Assembly (NCBI GenBank): GCA_017305665.1
Contig: JAFKKH010000018.1
Coordinates: forward strand, 1-64,000
Length of the DNA stretch: 64,000 nucleotides
Reading direction: 5' to 3'
From: Hyphomicrobiales bacterium
GTDB lineage: Bacteria > Pseudomonadota > Alphaproteobacteria > Rhizobiales > Xanthobacteraceae
A program made the position numbers and the translations under genes. This document shows positions 1 through 9,780 of the stretch, one piece after another; position 1 is the first letter of the stretch, and each line of letters opens with the position of its first letter. The notes under the pieces are model-generated. The model saw only the letters and a program-made list of their open reading frames with translations. It did not search any database and was not told the DNA's origin.

Positions 1-1496
1 TTGTTGTGACGGATCTTCAGCGCCTTGACGCCGGTGTCCTCGGCGTAGCGCGCCTGCATCGCGGCGACGACGAGGCGCGAGTCGTCGCGCAGCTTGCGCG
101 CTTCGTCGAGGGCCGGTTCGTAACCTTCGCGCACAAACCCGCCGTCGCGTTTCATCAGCGGCAGTTGTTCGGCCAATGCGCGATCGAGCTCGCGGGCGAG
201 GTCGCGCGACGGCCGTTGCAAGGCCTCCATCACGGCCGCGACGTCGCGCGGCACGTCAGGCATGGTGCCGAGGCGGGTGAGCGCCTGATCGGCGGCGAGA
301 ATACCGTCGCGGAGACCTGCGAGGTCGCGCGGACCGCCGCGCCCGAGCGACAGCCGTGCCAGCGCGCGTGACATGTCCGGCGCCGCGCGTAACACGGTGC
401 GGATGTCGTCGCGGGCAGCGCTGTCCGATGTGAAAGCCGAGACGGCATCGAGCCGCCCCGCGATGGCCGCGTTGTCGGTCAGCGGTGCCGCCAGTCGCTG
501 CGCCAGCAGCCGCGAGCCCGCTGCCGTCACCGTGCGGTCGATGGCATCGAGCAGCGAGCCGCGACGTTCACCGGCGAGAGTGCGCGTCAGTTCGAGGTTG
601 GCGCGGGTGGCGGGATCGATCGCCATGGTGCTGCCGGACGCTTCGCGCGCAGGCGGCGACAGCGGCGGCCGTTTGCCGATCTGGGTGCGGTCGATATAGG
701 TGACGGCGGCGGCCGCCGCGGTCGCCTCCAGCCGCGACATGGCGCTGAGGCCATCCATGGTGGCGACGGCGAAGTAATCGCACAGCCGGCGTTCCGCGGT
801 TGCGCTGTCGAATACGTCGCGGGTCAACGGCGTCACCGACGGGAGTTCGCGCAGCAACGCGGAAAGATCCTGATCGCCATAGAGCGCGTCGGAAACGATC
901 ACCTCGTTGGGATTGATGCGCGCGAGCGTCGCGGCGAGTTCGCCGGTGCCGCATTCGGTGACCATGAATTCCGCGGTCGAGATATCGATCCACGCAAGCG
1001 CAATGCGGTCGCCGCCGGAAGAGGCGCGGGCGCGCGCCAGCGCCAGCAGGTAGTTGTTGGCCTTGGCATCCAGCAGCGTGTCTTCGGTCAGCGTGCCCGG
1101 CGTGACAAGGCGCACGACATCGCGCCGCACCACGCTCTTGTTGCCGCGCTTGCGTGCGGCGGCAGGGTCTTCCATCTGCTCGCACACCGCGACGCGATGG
1201 CCGGATGCGATCAGGCGATGCAGGTAATCGTCGGAGCGCTCCACCGGCACGCCGCACATCGGGATGTCCATGCCCTGATGCTTGCCGCGCTTGGTGAGCA
1301 TGATGCCGAGCGCGCGGGATGCGATCTCCGCGTCCTCGAAGAACAGCTCGTAAAAATCGCCCATTCGGTAGAACAGCAGCAGGCCGGGATTGGCGGCCTT
1401 GATTTCGAGATACTGCTCCATCATCGGCGTCACCCGCGCGACCTCCGCGGGAGCTGCGGCGTCGGACGATGTCGGAATGGCGGACTGAATGGTCAT
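1..1496 (-). CDS. mutS: DNA mismatch repair protein MutS, N-terminal half (cut by window edge)
   Basis: MutS recognises mismatches and small loops in newly replicated DNA and recruits MutL. The visible 498 residues begin at an ATG (complement of 1494-1496) and run open to the left edge. The mismatch-recognition domain is clear: MGDFYELF near residues 45-52 carries the F-x-E motif (F48, E50) that stacks on the mispaired base. Connector, core and lever regions follow. The C-terminal ATPase and dimerisation domains lie outside the window, so intactness cannot be judged. It is divergent from pcaF with 236 bp between them. Family assignment is secure from motif and co-linearity. Confidence 0.95.
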   Translation of the reverse strand, partial: MTIQSAIPTSSDAAAPAEVARVTPMMEQYLEIKAANPGLLLFYRMGDFYELFFEDAEIASRALGIMLTKRGKHQGMDIPMCGVPVERSDDYLHRLIASGHRVAVCEQMEDPAAARKRGNKSVVRRDVVRLVTPGTLTEDTLLDAKANNYLLALARARASSGGDRIALAWIDISTAEFMVTECGTGELAATLARINPNEVIVSDALYGDQDLSALLRELPSVTPLTRDVFDSATAERRLCDYFAVATMDGLSAMSRLEATAAAAAVTYIDRTQIGKRPPLSPPAREASGSTMAIDPATRANLELTRTLAGERRGSLLDAIDRTVTAAGSRLLAQRLAAPLTDNAAIAGRLDAVSAFTSDSAARDDIRTVLRAAPDMSRALARLSLGRGGPRDLAGLRDGILAADQALTRLGTMPDVPRDVAAVMEALQRPSRDLARELDRALAEQLPLMKRDGGFVREGYEPALDEARKLRDDSRLVVAAMQARYAEDTGVKALKIRHN

Positions 1497-1576
1497 GGCG
1501 GCGAAAACTACAGAGTTTAAGGCCCGGTTCCTATGGCGTTGCGGCCGCCATGCACGTTTTCCACGTCTCGGTTCGC

Positions 1577-1677
1577 GACCGTAAACCAAGGACGGTCAAT
1601 GAGCATAACCGCTCTTTCCGGAAAGCAATGCTGAAACGCAGCGATCATTTGACCTGTCCGGTCTCTGCCGCTTAAAA
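1577..1677 (+). promoter_or_regulatory. Putative pcaFHG promoter and upstream inverted repeat
   Basis: In the mutS-pcaF gap, TTGACC (1649-1654) and TTAAAA (1672-1677) are separated by 17 bp, 55 bp before the pcaF ATG, and resemble a sigma-70 promoter. Further upstream, GACCGT (1577-1582) and ACGGTC (1592-1597) form a perfect 6-bp inverted repeat with a 9-bp spacer. Its position is suitable for an activator such as a LysR- or IclR-type pca regulator. No regulator gene is adjacent, so this is inference from position and symmetry only. Confidence 0.3.
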
Positions 1678-1732
1678 CTCGCGTCAAGTTCCGCCGGTCC
1701 GGTGTGGAAAGTGGCTTTGAGGGAGAAACGAA

Positions 1733-2941
<1,209 letters not shown>

Positions 2942-2950
2942 GTTCCAGCC

Positions 2951-3058
2951 GTCATTCCGGATCGCGAGTTCGAAGAGCGAGCGAGTCCGGAATCCATAAC
3001 CACGACAGGGGCTATGGATTCCGGGCCTGCGCCCAAGCGAGGCGCATCCCGGAATGAC
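2951..3058. repeat. Complete palindromic intergenic repeat (family A, copy 1)
   Basis: The outer arms GTCATTCCGG (2951-2960) and CCGGAATGAC (about 3049-3058) are complementary. An inner pair, CCGGAATCCATA (2987-2998) and TATGGATTCCGG (3013-3024), is also a perfect inverted repeat, so the element can fold into nested hairpins or a cruciform. Partial copies of the same sequence lie at 41461-41522 and 51821-51910. It sits between pcaF and pcaH and ends 17 bp before the pcaH ATG, so it could affect the transcript. Confidence 0.8.
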
Positions 3059-3075
3059 AAATTGAGAGTTTTACA

Positions 3076-3777
3076 ATGACGCTCATTTACCCCCTCGACA
3101 GCCTGAAGGCCCATCCGGCGCGGCTGTCGCCCGGCTACAAGAGCACGATCAAGCGCTCGCCCTCGAAGCCGCTGATCATCGTGCCGCAGACGCTCTCGGA
3201 GCTCACTGGGCCGGTCTATGGTCATGAGGCGGTGCGGGACAACGACCACGATCTCACCATGCAGCATAAGGGTGAGCCGATCGGCGAACGCATCATCGTG
3301 CATGGCCATGTGCAGGACGAGGACGGACGCGGCATCCCCAACGTGCTGGTCGAGCTGTGGCAGGCCAATGCCTGCGGTCGCTATATCCACGTTCGCGACC
3401 AGCATCCTGCGCCGCTCGATCCGAACTTCACCGGCGCGGGCCGCGCGCAGACCGACGAGAGCGGCTATTACAAGTTCATCACCGTCAAGCCCGGCGCCTA
3501 TCCCTGGGGCAACCATCACAATGCATGGCGGCCCGCGCACATCCACTTCTCGGTGTTCGGCCACGCTTTCGTTTCGCGCCTCGTCACCCAGATGTATTTC
3601 CCCGGCGACCCACTGTTTCCGTTCGATCCGATCTTCAATTCGGTGACGGATGAAAAAGCGCGGCAACGCATGATCTCGAGCTTCGATCTCGAGAACACCA
3701 AGCCGGACTGGGCGCTGTGCTACCGCTTCAACATCGTGCTGCGCGGCCGGAACGCCACGCCCATGGAGACCAAATAG
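3076..3777 (+). CDS. pcaH: Protocatechuate 3,4-dioxygenase, beta subunit
   Basis: A 233-residue catalytic subunit of the non-haem Fe(III) enzyme that opens protocatechuate between the hydroxyl groups to give 3-carboxymuconate. The iron ligands expected for the family are visible: Y103 (GRYIH), Y142 (GAYPWGNHHN), H155 and H157 (RPAHIHFS). The N-terminal PcaH-specific region is present. Its stop codon overlaps the pcaG start by one base, which suggests translational coupling and equal subunit supply. Identification is secure. Confidence 0.96.
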   Translation: MTLIYPLDSLKAHPARLSPGYKSTIKRSPSKPLIIVPQTLSELTGPVYGHEAVRDNDHDLTMQHKGEPIGERIIVHGHVQDEDGRGIPNVLVELWQANACGRYIHVRDQHPAPLDPNFTGAGRAQTDESGYYKFITVKPGAYPWGNHHNAWRPAHIHFSVFGHAFVSRLVTQMYFPGDPLFPFDPIFNSVTDEKARQRMISSFDLENTKPDWALCYRFNIVLRGRNATPMETK

Positions 3778-4376
3778 TGGCTGATACAACGACAGGCATC
3801 ACCCCATCGCAGACGGTCGGCCCGTTCTTCGCCTACGGCCTGACCTCGAACGGAAAATACGCCTGGAACGATGCGTTCACCAACGATCTGGTGACATCGG
3901 ATGCCTCCGGCGAGCGCATCCGCATCGAGGGGCGGGTGTTCGACGGCGACGGCGCACCGGTTCCGGATTCCATGCTCGAGATCTGGCAGGCGGATGCGCA
4001 GGGGCATTTCAGCGATCCGCAGGACAAGCGCGCGCTGCCCAATTCGTCGTTCAAGGGGTTCGGCCGTTGCGGCACCGGTGGCGATGGCGAATACGCTTTC
4101 ACCACCATCAAGCCCGGCGCGGTACCGGGACCGGACGGCAAGCCGCAGGCGCCGCACATCCTGATGGCGATCTTTGCGCGCGGCATGCTGGTGCAAAATT
4201 ATACGCGAATCTATTTCGACGACGAGCCGTCGACCGCGACGGACGCCATCATGGCGCTGGTGCCGAAGGATCGCCGGGCGACGCTGATCGCCAGGCGCGC
4301 TCAGGGTGCCGCCGCGATATATCAGTTCGATATCCATCTGCAGGGCAGCAACGAGACGGTGTTTTTCGCCGTCTAG
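3777..4376 (+). CDS. pcaG: Protocatechuate 3,4-dioxygenase, alpha subunit
   Basis: A 199-residue structural partner of PcaH in the (alpha-beta)n dioxygenase. I place the start at GTG 3777-3779, whose G is the last base of the pcaH stop. Translation from here gives the usual PcaG N-terminus (ITPSQTVGPFFAYGL), whereas an upstream ATG in this frame reads through pcaH in the wrong frame. The shared dioxygenase fold is seen in LEIWQADAQG and in the TIKPG segment. The tyrosine ligands are absent, as expected for the non-catalytic subunit. No pcaB, pcaC, pcaD or pcaIJ follows. Confidence 0.94.
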   Translation: MADTTTGITPSQTVGPFFAYGLTSNGKYAWNDAFTNDLVTSDASGERIRIEGRVFDGDGAPVPDSMLEIWQADAQGHFSDPQDKRALPNSSFKGFGRCGTGGDGEYAFTTIKPGAVPGPDGKPQAPHILMAIFARGMLVQNYTRIYFDDEPSTATDAIMALVPKDRRATLIARRAQGAAAIYQFDIHLQGSNETVFFAV

Positions 4377-4448
4377 TACCATCGCTTTGAAATTCCTGCA
4401 TAGTTGCAGCGGATTGTTCTCAGGAATTTCAGATCGAAAGCGGTACTA
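4374..4448. repeat. Long imperfect inverted repeat after pcaG
   Basis: The left arm starts in the pcaG stop codon (TAGTACCATCGCTTTGAAAT...) and the right arm ends with ...GATCGAAAGCGGTACTA. The arms are complementary over most of about 25 bases, with a few inserted bases on the right and a central loop. There is no T-run, so it is not a classical terminator. It may be a mobile palindromic unit or an mRNA 3' end. The rest of the gap to 4551 shows nothing else clear. Confidence 0.5.
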
Positions 4449-4551
4449 GAATCATAAAGTTGCTAGTCCCTTTGTTTTTTGAAGGTCGTTACTGCCGGGG
4501 TTGTGACGTCTCACGAACTTCGGGAAGCAGATACTGGACGGGGGATCAGCC

Positions 4552-5100
4552 ATGAAGGCAACGCGGGCAATTTTCTTCGCGGGACTTGGCGTGACTGGAC
4601 TCATCATGGCGGGATCGGCGATGGCGCAGCATGCGCCGAGCGCCCTGCGCGGAAAATCGGTCACGGTATCCTGGACCGAGAACCGGATGCAGCGCGCCGC
4701 CGATCAGGAGAATTTTCGGCCGCGCAGCGTGCCGCAAACCCTGCAAATCTATATCTCGACTGAAGGCCGCACCTTCGAACGTCGCATCGCATCGCGCCGG
4801 GGCCGCTCGGGCAGCAGGGAAGGGATCGGTGGCGGCGCCGTTTCCAAGAACAGCCATTCCACGTTTCAGGGCCATGCGCTGATCCTCGCCGGTGCCATGC
4901 GGCAGGGGGCCCGTCAGGTCAAAGTCGAGTTTTCTCCGGATTTCTCGAGCTGCAGCACCAAGGTGATCGTGGGGACGGCGGCCGGCCAAAAGTTGGTGAA
5001 GGGGCGTTCGATGATTTCGGGCAAGCGGCTGGAGTTCGAACTGCTCGGCGTCAGCGGCGAGAGCTGCTCGATCCAGGACGGCAACGTCTTCGGCAACTGA
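4552..5100 (+). CDS. Secreted protein of unknown function
   Basis: A 182-residue protein that I cannot assign to a named family. Residues 1-25 form a typical Sec signal peptide (positive KATR, hydrophobic core, cleavage after AMA), so it is exported to the periplasm or beyond. The mature part starts HAPSALRGKSVTVSWTENR and contains a basic, Ser/Arg/Gly-rich stretch and three cysteines that could form a disulfide. A GGGGGAT ribosome site precedes the ATG. It is convergent with emrB, only 22 bp away, and is not obviously part of the pca operon because of the inverted repeat between them. Confidence 0.7.
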   Translation: MKATRAIFFAGLGVTGLIMAGSAMAQHAPSALRGKSVTVSWTENRMQRAADQENFRPRSVPQTLQIYISTEGRTFERRIASRRGRSGSREGIGGGAVSKNSHSTFQGHALILAGAMRQGARQVKVEFSPDFSSCSTKVIVGTAAGQKLVKGRSMISGKRLEFELLGVSGESCSIQDGNVFGN

Positions 5101-5122
5101 CCCTGCGCGTCGAGCTGCGCGG

Positions 5123-6676
5123 CTATTCCATGACCGCGGCGTGATCAGACGGGGCCTGCATCGCAGCCTTGGTCGATTTCAGGATCAGCACCAGCGGGAT
5201 CGCGCAGATCGTCACCAGCGCGACGAGCTCGAAGTCTTGCGAGAACGCGATGATCTGCGCCTGGGCGCTGACGATCAGATCCATCATCGCCCGGCCCATG
5301 TCGGTGTTCAGATTGACGGTGCTGGTGACGTTCGGCATCTGCAACGCATTGTTGAACGGATTGATGTGCTCGGCCAGCACCGCATGGACGCGGGTGGTGC
5401 CGCGCGTCAGTTCCGCAATCACGACGGAAATGCCGATCGAGCTTGCGACATTGCGCACCAGCGTTAGCATCGAGGTGCCGTCGGTGCGCAAATGATTGGG
5501 GAGCGTCATGAACGCCGCCGTGCTCAGGGGCACGAAGACGAGGCCGAGGCCGAAGCCCTGGATGATACTGTTGATGACGATGGTCTGCACCGGAACGTCG
5601 GCGGTCCATGCGGTCATGTCGTAGAGCGTGATGGCGATCAGCGAGAGGCCGGTGGCGATCAGCGTGCGCGCCTCGAAGTAGTTCATCAGGCGGCTGACCA
5701 TCATCATGGCGACGAAGGTGCCGCCGCCGCGGGTTGCCAGCAGAAGTCCGGCCGTCAGGATCGGGTAACCGTAAGCGTTCTGGAACAGCGGCGAGGCCAG
5801 CGCCATGGTCGAGAACAGCACGAGGCCGATCACAGCCATGAATACCAGCGCGGCGGCAAAGTTGCGGTCCCTGAAGATCGCGAACTGGATGAACGGGCGC
5901 TTCGTCGTCAGCGAATGGGCGAAGAAGTAGTAGAAGCCGACACCCGAGACGATGAACTCGATGGTGATCTCCCAGGACTCCAGCCAGTCGAGCTGTTCGC
6001 CGCGGTCGAGCGCAAGCTGCAGCGCGCCGATGCCGACGGCGAGCGCGGTAAAGCCGAACCAATCGAACTGCAGCTCGGTGTTGAGCTTGGTCTCGTCCAT
6101 GAAGATGATCAGGCCGATGACGGTGATGAACCCGAACGGCAGGTTGACGAAGAACACCCAGTGCCAGCTATAGGTCTCGGTCAGCCAGGCGCCGAGCGAC
6201 GGACCCATGATCGGTCCCATCATCACGCCCATGCCCCAGATCGCCATGGCCTTGGCGCGCTCGTGCAGCGCGTAGCTGTCGAGCATCACCGCCTGCGATA
6301 GCGGCACCAGCGCGGCGCCGAATACGCCTTGCAGCAGGCGGAACAGTACCATCTGCGTGATGTCCTGCGACAGTCCGCACAGCACCGAGGCTACGGTAAA
6401 GCCTGCGGAGCACAGGATGAAGATACGCTTGCGGCCGAACCGGTTGGCGATCCAGCCGACCGGCGCGGTCATGATCGCCGCCGCCACGATATAGGAGGTC
6501 AGCACCCAGTTGATCTGGTCCTGCGATGCCGACAGCGATCCCTGCATGTAGGGCAGCGCCACGTTGGCGATCGTGGTGTCGAGCGCCTGCATGATGGTCG
6601 CGGTCATGGCGCAGATCGTGACCATGTTCCGGCGCAGGCCGGGGACCGCGATAGGATGCGCGGCGGCCGTTGTCAT
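5123..6676 (-). CDS. emrB: EmrB-type multidrug efflux permease, DHA2 family MFS
   Basis: A 517-residue inner-membrane proton-coupled drug exporter of the 14-segment DHA2 family. Residues MQALDTTIANVALPYMQG near the N-terminus are the family's motif D1-like signature, NRFGRKR is the cytoplasmic motif A and GVMMGPIMGPSLGA is motif C of antiporters. I start at the ATG complement of 6674-6676 because it lies 4 bp after the emrA stop; an upstream ATG would overlap emrA deeply. It should work with EmrA and an outer-membrane channel encoded elsewhere. It is the last gene of the marR-emrA-emrB operon. Confidence 0.92.
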   Translation of the reverse strand: MTTAAAHPIAVPGLRRNMVTICAMTATIMQALDTTIANVALPYMQGSLSASQDQINWVLTSYIVAAAIMTAPVGWIANRFGRKRIFILCSAGFTVASVLCGLSQDITQMVLFRLLQGVFGAALVPLSQAVMLDSYALHERAKAMAIWGMGVMMGPIMGPSLGAWLTETYSWHWVFFVNLPFGFITVIGLIIFMDETKLNTELQFDWFGFTALAVGIGALQLALDRGEQLDWLESWEITIEFIVSGVGFYYFFAHSLTTKRPFIQFAIFRDRNFAAALVFMAVIGLVLFSTMALASPLFQNAYGYPILTAGLLLATRGGGTFVAMMMVSRLMNYFEARTLIATGLSLIAITLYDMTAWTADVPVQTIVINSIIQGFGLGLVFVPLSTAAFMTLPNHLRTDGTSMLTLVRNVASSIGISVVIAELTRGTTRVHAVLAEHINPFNNALQMPNVTSTVNLNTDMGRAMMDLIVSAQAQIIAFSQDFELVALVTICAIPLVLILKSTKAAMQAPSDHAAVME

Positions 6677-6680
6677 GGGA

Positions 6681-7847
6681 TCAGTCCTGCTTCGCCGCCG
6701 GGTGCGACAGGCCGAGCAGCCCCGCAAGCGTGCGGTGGTGATGCGTATCGATCGAGACGTAGACGCTCATGCCGGACTTCAGCTTGGCGACCATCGGGTC
6801 GTTCTTGTCGAAATAGATCCGCACGGGGATACGCTGCACGATCTTGACGAAGTTGCCGGTCGCGTTCTGCGGCGGCAGGATCGCGAATGTCGCGCCGGTG
6901 CCCGGGCTGAGCGAGCCGACCGTGCCCTTGAAGGTGTGGTCGGGGAAGGAATCGACATAGAGATCGACGGTCTGTCCGACGGCGACATAGGTGAAGTCGG
7001 ATTCCTTCGGATTGGCGTCGACCCAGGGATTGTCGAGGTCGACGACGCTGAACACCGGCGTGCCGGCGGCGACGAAGCGGCCGAGCTGGATGTTGTCGAC
7101 CTGCGTCGCGACGCCGTTGATCGGCGCGCGTAGTTCGGTATGGGCGAGGTTGCGCTGTGCATCGTTCAGCGCGGCCTTGGCTTGCGCATAGGCGGGAAAC
7201 TGCTCGAGCGGCAGCTCGGGATTGCCGAGCAACTGGTTCTTAGCCGTTGAAATGCGCTGCTGCAGAATCTGGTTCAGCCCGCGCGCCTGCACCAGCGCGG
7301 CAAGGCTGTTGTCGAGATCGAGCTGCGAGCCCGAGTTGCTTTTCACCAGCGACGACTTGCGCTCGACATCGCGCTGCTTCAGTTCGATGCTGTGCTGGGA
7401 GAGTTCCGACGAGACCGCGAAGGATTTCAGGTCGGCGCGGAGGTTGTCATAGGTGACCTTGGCCTCGTTCAGCTTCGCCTCGGCCTGCTCGACGGCAAGG
7501 CGGAACGGCACCGGATCGATCTCGAACAGCAGGTCGCCCTTCTTGACGTGCTGACCTTCCTTCACTGTGACCTTATCGATTTTGCCCGACACTTCGGGCG
7601 TGATCAAAACCTTCTGCGCGCCGACATAGGCATCGTCGGTGGTCACGTAGCGGCCGCCCGACAGGTAAAACGCCAGGCCGGCGATCAGCGCGATCAGCGG
7701 AAGAACGACCAGCAGCAGCGTGCGGCGATGACGGCGCAGCAGATCCCGCTTGCGGCGGCGCGGCGCGGCGCCGGCAGCCTGCTCCGGCGGCGATTCCGCT
7801 GGATTGCCCTTCTGCTCGGGCGGAAATTTCAGGACCGGCTCAGCCAT
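6681..7847 (-). CDS. emrA: EmrA-type membrane fusion protein (HlyD family)
   Basis: A 388-residue periplasmic adaptor that links EmrB to an outer-membrane factor. A proline-rich cytoplasmic tail and an RRRKRDLLRRHRR cluster precede one transmembrane helix (about residues 45-65). Then come the biotinyl-lipoyl-like segment (GGRYVTTDDAYVGAQKV), a long alpha-hairpin rich in Gln/Lys/Ser, and the beta-barrel part with LRAPINGVATQVDNIQLG. Length is typical. Its first 8 bases overlap the end of marR, which points to a single coupled transcript. HlyD-type adaptors also serve other exporters, but pairing with a DHA2 permease fixes the type. Confidence 0.92.
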   Translation of the reverse strand: MAEPVLKFPPEQKGNPAESPPEQAAGAAPRRRKRDLLRRHRRTLLLVVLPLIALIAGLAFYLSGGRYVTTDDAYVGAQKVLITPEVSGKIDKVTVKEGQHVKKGDLLFEIDPVPFRLAVEQAEAKLNEAKVTYDNLRADLKSFAVSSELSQHSIELKQRDVERKSSLVKSNSGSQLDLDNSLAALVQARGLNQILQQRISTAKNQLLGNPELPLEQFPAYAQAKAALNDAQRNLAHTELRAPINGVATQVDNIQLGRFVAAGTPVFSVVDLDNPWVDANPKESDFTYVAVGQTVDLYVDSFPDHTFKGTVGSLSPGTGATFAILPPQNATGNFVKIVQRIPVRIYFDKNDPMVAKLKSGMSVYVSIDTHHHRTLAGLLGLSHPAAKQD

Positions 7848-8325
7848 AGTGGTGTTCTTTCATCTTGTTGGTTTGTCCGCCGCCCTGAAGCGCATTGCGG
7901 ATATTCTCTTTGACGGTTTCGAGCTGTTCCACCAGACGATGTGCATCGGGGACGCTGATATCGGCGAGTGCAGCCTGGGTGATTTCACTGCGCAGCACGG
8001 CGAGCTTGGCCATCATCGGCCGCGCCGTCTTGGTCAGGTAAAGACGATTGACGCGGCGGTCGGTTTCGTCGCTGCGGCGCTCGATCAGACCGGCCTGGCA
8101 GAGCTTGTCGATCAATCGCGTCAGCGTGATCGGCTGCATCTCCATCAGTTCGGCGACTTCGGTCTGTTTCAGCCCTTCGGTGCGGTTCAGCTTGGCGAGC
8201 ACCGCCCATTGGGCGCGGGTCAGGCCATAGCGAGCCGCCTGCTTGTCGGCATAAAGCCGAAGCAGGCGTTGCATTTCGAAGAGCACGAACAGGAAGTCGT
8301 TATCGATCGAGCGGGTCCGGGGCAT
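7840..8325 (-). CDS. MarR-family transcriptional regulator of the emrAB operon
   Basis: A 161-residue winged-helix repressor. The DNA-binding core is recognisable: GLTRAQWAVLAKLNRTEG, the recognition-helix region TLTRLIDKLCQAGLIERR and the wing SDETDRRVNRLYLTKTA with the usual DxRxxR pattern. It is the first gene of the efflux operon, so the usual logic applies: it represses its own promoter until a phenolic or drug ligand releases it. A perfect palindrome 25 bp before its start is the probable operator. The ligand cannot be read from sequence. Confidence 0.9.
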   Translation of the reverse strand: MPRTRSIDNDFLFVLFEMQRLLRLYADKQAARYGLTRAQWAVLAKLNRTEGLKQTEVAELMEMQPITLTRLIDKLCQAGLIERRSDETDRRVNRLYLTKTARPMMAKLAVLRSEITQAALADISVPDAHRLVEQLETVKENIRNALQGGGQTNKMKEHHYG

Positions 8326-8349
8326 CGGTACTCCTAAGCTACCGATATA

Positions 8350-8363
8350 ATAAGCAAGCTTAT
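8350..8363. promoter_or_regulatory. Perfect palindrome, probable MarR operator
   Basis: ATAAGC-AA-GCTTAT is a perfect 6-bp inverted repeat with a 2-bp spacer, 25 bp upstream of the marR start. It is AT-rich in GC-rich surroundings, as is usual for MarR-family sites. Its location over the expected promoter of marR-emrAB suggests autorepression. Assignment is from symmetry and position only. Confidence 0.5.
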
Positions 8364-8453
8364 GAATACGACACCGGGAGTTAACGGAAAGCTGACCTGC
8401 GAACGCCTCATGGCTCTGCTGGAGGGCAAGGACTCATCAATTAATACAATATG

Positions 8454-9581
8454 TTAATTCCATTCCACACCGGATTCTGCGGCCAGGTCGATGCTGCTGC
8501 GCTGGCCGATGTCGGCGAAGTGGTGGTCGAGGAATTTGCGCGCGGCGCGTTGCCCGGCGCGATGCAGAAACGCGAAGAAATCGAAGTCGGTTTTCATCTT
8601 GCTGGAGGCGGCAAGCCGGGTGCCGAGTTTGCCGAGATCGATGCGATGGACGTGGAGCTTGCGGTAGCCGGTCTTGCCGGTGCCGTTCTTTCCGGTGTGG
8701 CGCGGCAGGCGACCGTCGTCGATGAGCTGGTTGATGAAGTCCATGGTGCGGAGTTCGGAGATCAGCGCGGAGTTGAAGGTAATCTCGTTGAGGCGGTTGA
8801 TGATCTCAGCCGACGTGCGCGGCGTGGCGGCGCGCGACACCGGGTTGATCTGCACCACCAGCACATCTTCGGCGTCGGTCGCCTGCAGGAACGGAAAGAT
8901 CGCGGGATTGCCCATGTAGCCGCCGTCCCAGTACGGCACGCCATCGATCTCGACCGCGCGAAACAGGAACGGCAATGCGGCCGATGCCATCACCACGTCG
9001 GCCGAGATGCTGGTGCGGTCGAAGATGCGCAACCGCCCGGTGTGGACGTTGGTCGCGGAAATAAACAGCGCGAGATCGCCGCCGCGTACCGCATCGAAAT
9101 CGACGAAACGTGCAATGAGCTCGTTGAGCGGATTGATGTTGAGCGGGTTGAGTTCGTAGGGCGAAAAGTAATGCGACATCGCCTCGAACCAGTTCTGGAT
9201 CGGCGTCGCTGCGAACGGCATCAGCGAGAACAGGCGATCGGTGACCGCGCGCTGGACCGGAGGCAGGTCGCCGCCCGCGCTGGCCGCGCGCCAGAATTCG
9301 GCGAGGCGCTTGCGTGCCTCGTCGGGGCCGCCGCGCGCCAAGCCGTCGGCGAGCATCACCGCATTGACCGCGCCGGCGGATGCGCCCGAGATGCCGGTGA
9401 TCTCGAGCCGCGCGTCCGTCAGCAGGTGATCGAGCACACCCCAAGTGAAGGCGCCGTGGGCGCCGCCGCCCTGTAGCGCGAGATTGATCTTCTTCACCGC
9501 GCCCGTGCGCGGCTTCGGCTTGATGCCGGACAGGGTCCAGATCGACAGGTTGTCGAGATAGGATTTGAGATGGGTCGCCAA
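8454..9581 (-). CDS. Patatin-like phospholipase family protein
   Basis: A 375-residue predicted acyl hydrolase. The patatin Ser-Asp dyad is intact: the oxyanion-hole glycine loop QGGGAHGAF (residues 37-45), the nucleophile S68 in the G-x-S-x-G box SGASAGAVN, and D219 in YWDGGYMGNP. There is no signal peptide, so it is probably cytosolic or peripheral at the inner membrane. Bacterial patatins act on phospholipids or on lipids attached to storage granules; the substrate here is unknown. It ends 129 bp before the marR start and appears to be its own unit, divergent from the Fur-family gene. Confidence 0.85.
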   Translation of the reverse strand: MATHLKSYLDNLSIWTLSGIKPKPRTGAVKKINLALQGGGAHGAFTWGVLDHLLTDARLEITGISGASAGAVNAVMLADGLARGGPDEARKRLAEFWRAASAGGDLPPVQRAVTDRLFSLMPFAATPIQNWFEAMSHYFSPYELNPLNINPLNELIARFVDFDAVRGGDLALFISATNVHTGRLRIFDRTSISADVVMASAALPFLFRAVEIDGVPYWDGGYMGNPAIFPFLQATDAEDVLVVQINPVSRAATPRTSAEIINRLNEITFNSALISELRTMDFINQLIDDGRLPRHTGKNGTGKTGYRKLHVHRIDLGKLGTRLAASSKMKTDFDFFAFLHRAGQRAARKFLDHHFADIGQRSSIDLAAESGVEWN

Positions 9582-9677
9582 GGCGCAGCCTCTCTTTTTG
9601 CGTTGCCGGGAAGGGAGCCGGGACGGGCCCGGTACGGGGGCTTTGAATTGAAATGATTTTCAGGCGATTCCGGCTTT

Positions 9678-9696
9678 TATATTGCAGTGCAATATA
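9678..9696. promoter_or_regulatory. Perfect 19-bp palindrome before the Fur-family gene
   Basis: TATATTGCA-G-TGCAATATA is perfectly symmetrical over 9 bp per arm around a single central base. It lies in the gap between the divergent patatin gene and the Fur-family regulator, about 85 bp before the preferred regulator start. Fur-family proteins bind palindromes of about this size. It does not match the GTTATA-based Zur box I know from alphaproteobacteria, so the cognate protein is uncertain. Confidence 0.5.
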
Positions 9697-9780
9697 TAGG
9701 AGCCGATCCGCGAAATTGTCATGACCGGGATTGCCGAAATTGCGGGCGAAACCGGCTTAAACGGGTTAGATGGGTATCGG

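Noticed and set aside
4501-4514. TTGTGACGTCTCAC as a second CRP-type site
   Set aside because: The half-sites are 4 bp apart instead of 6, so it does not fit the CRP/FNR geometry.
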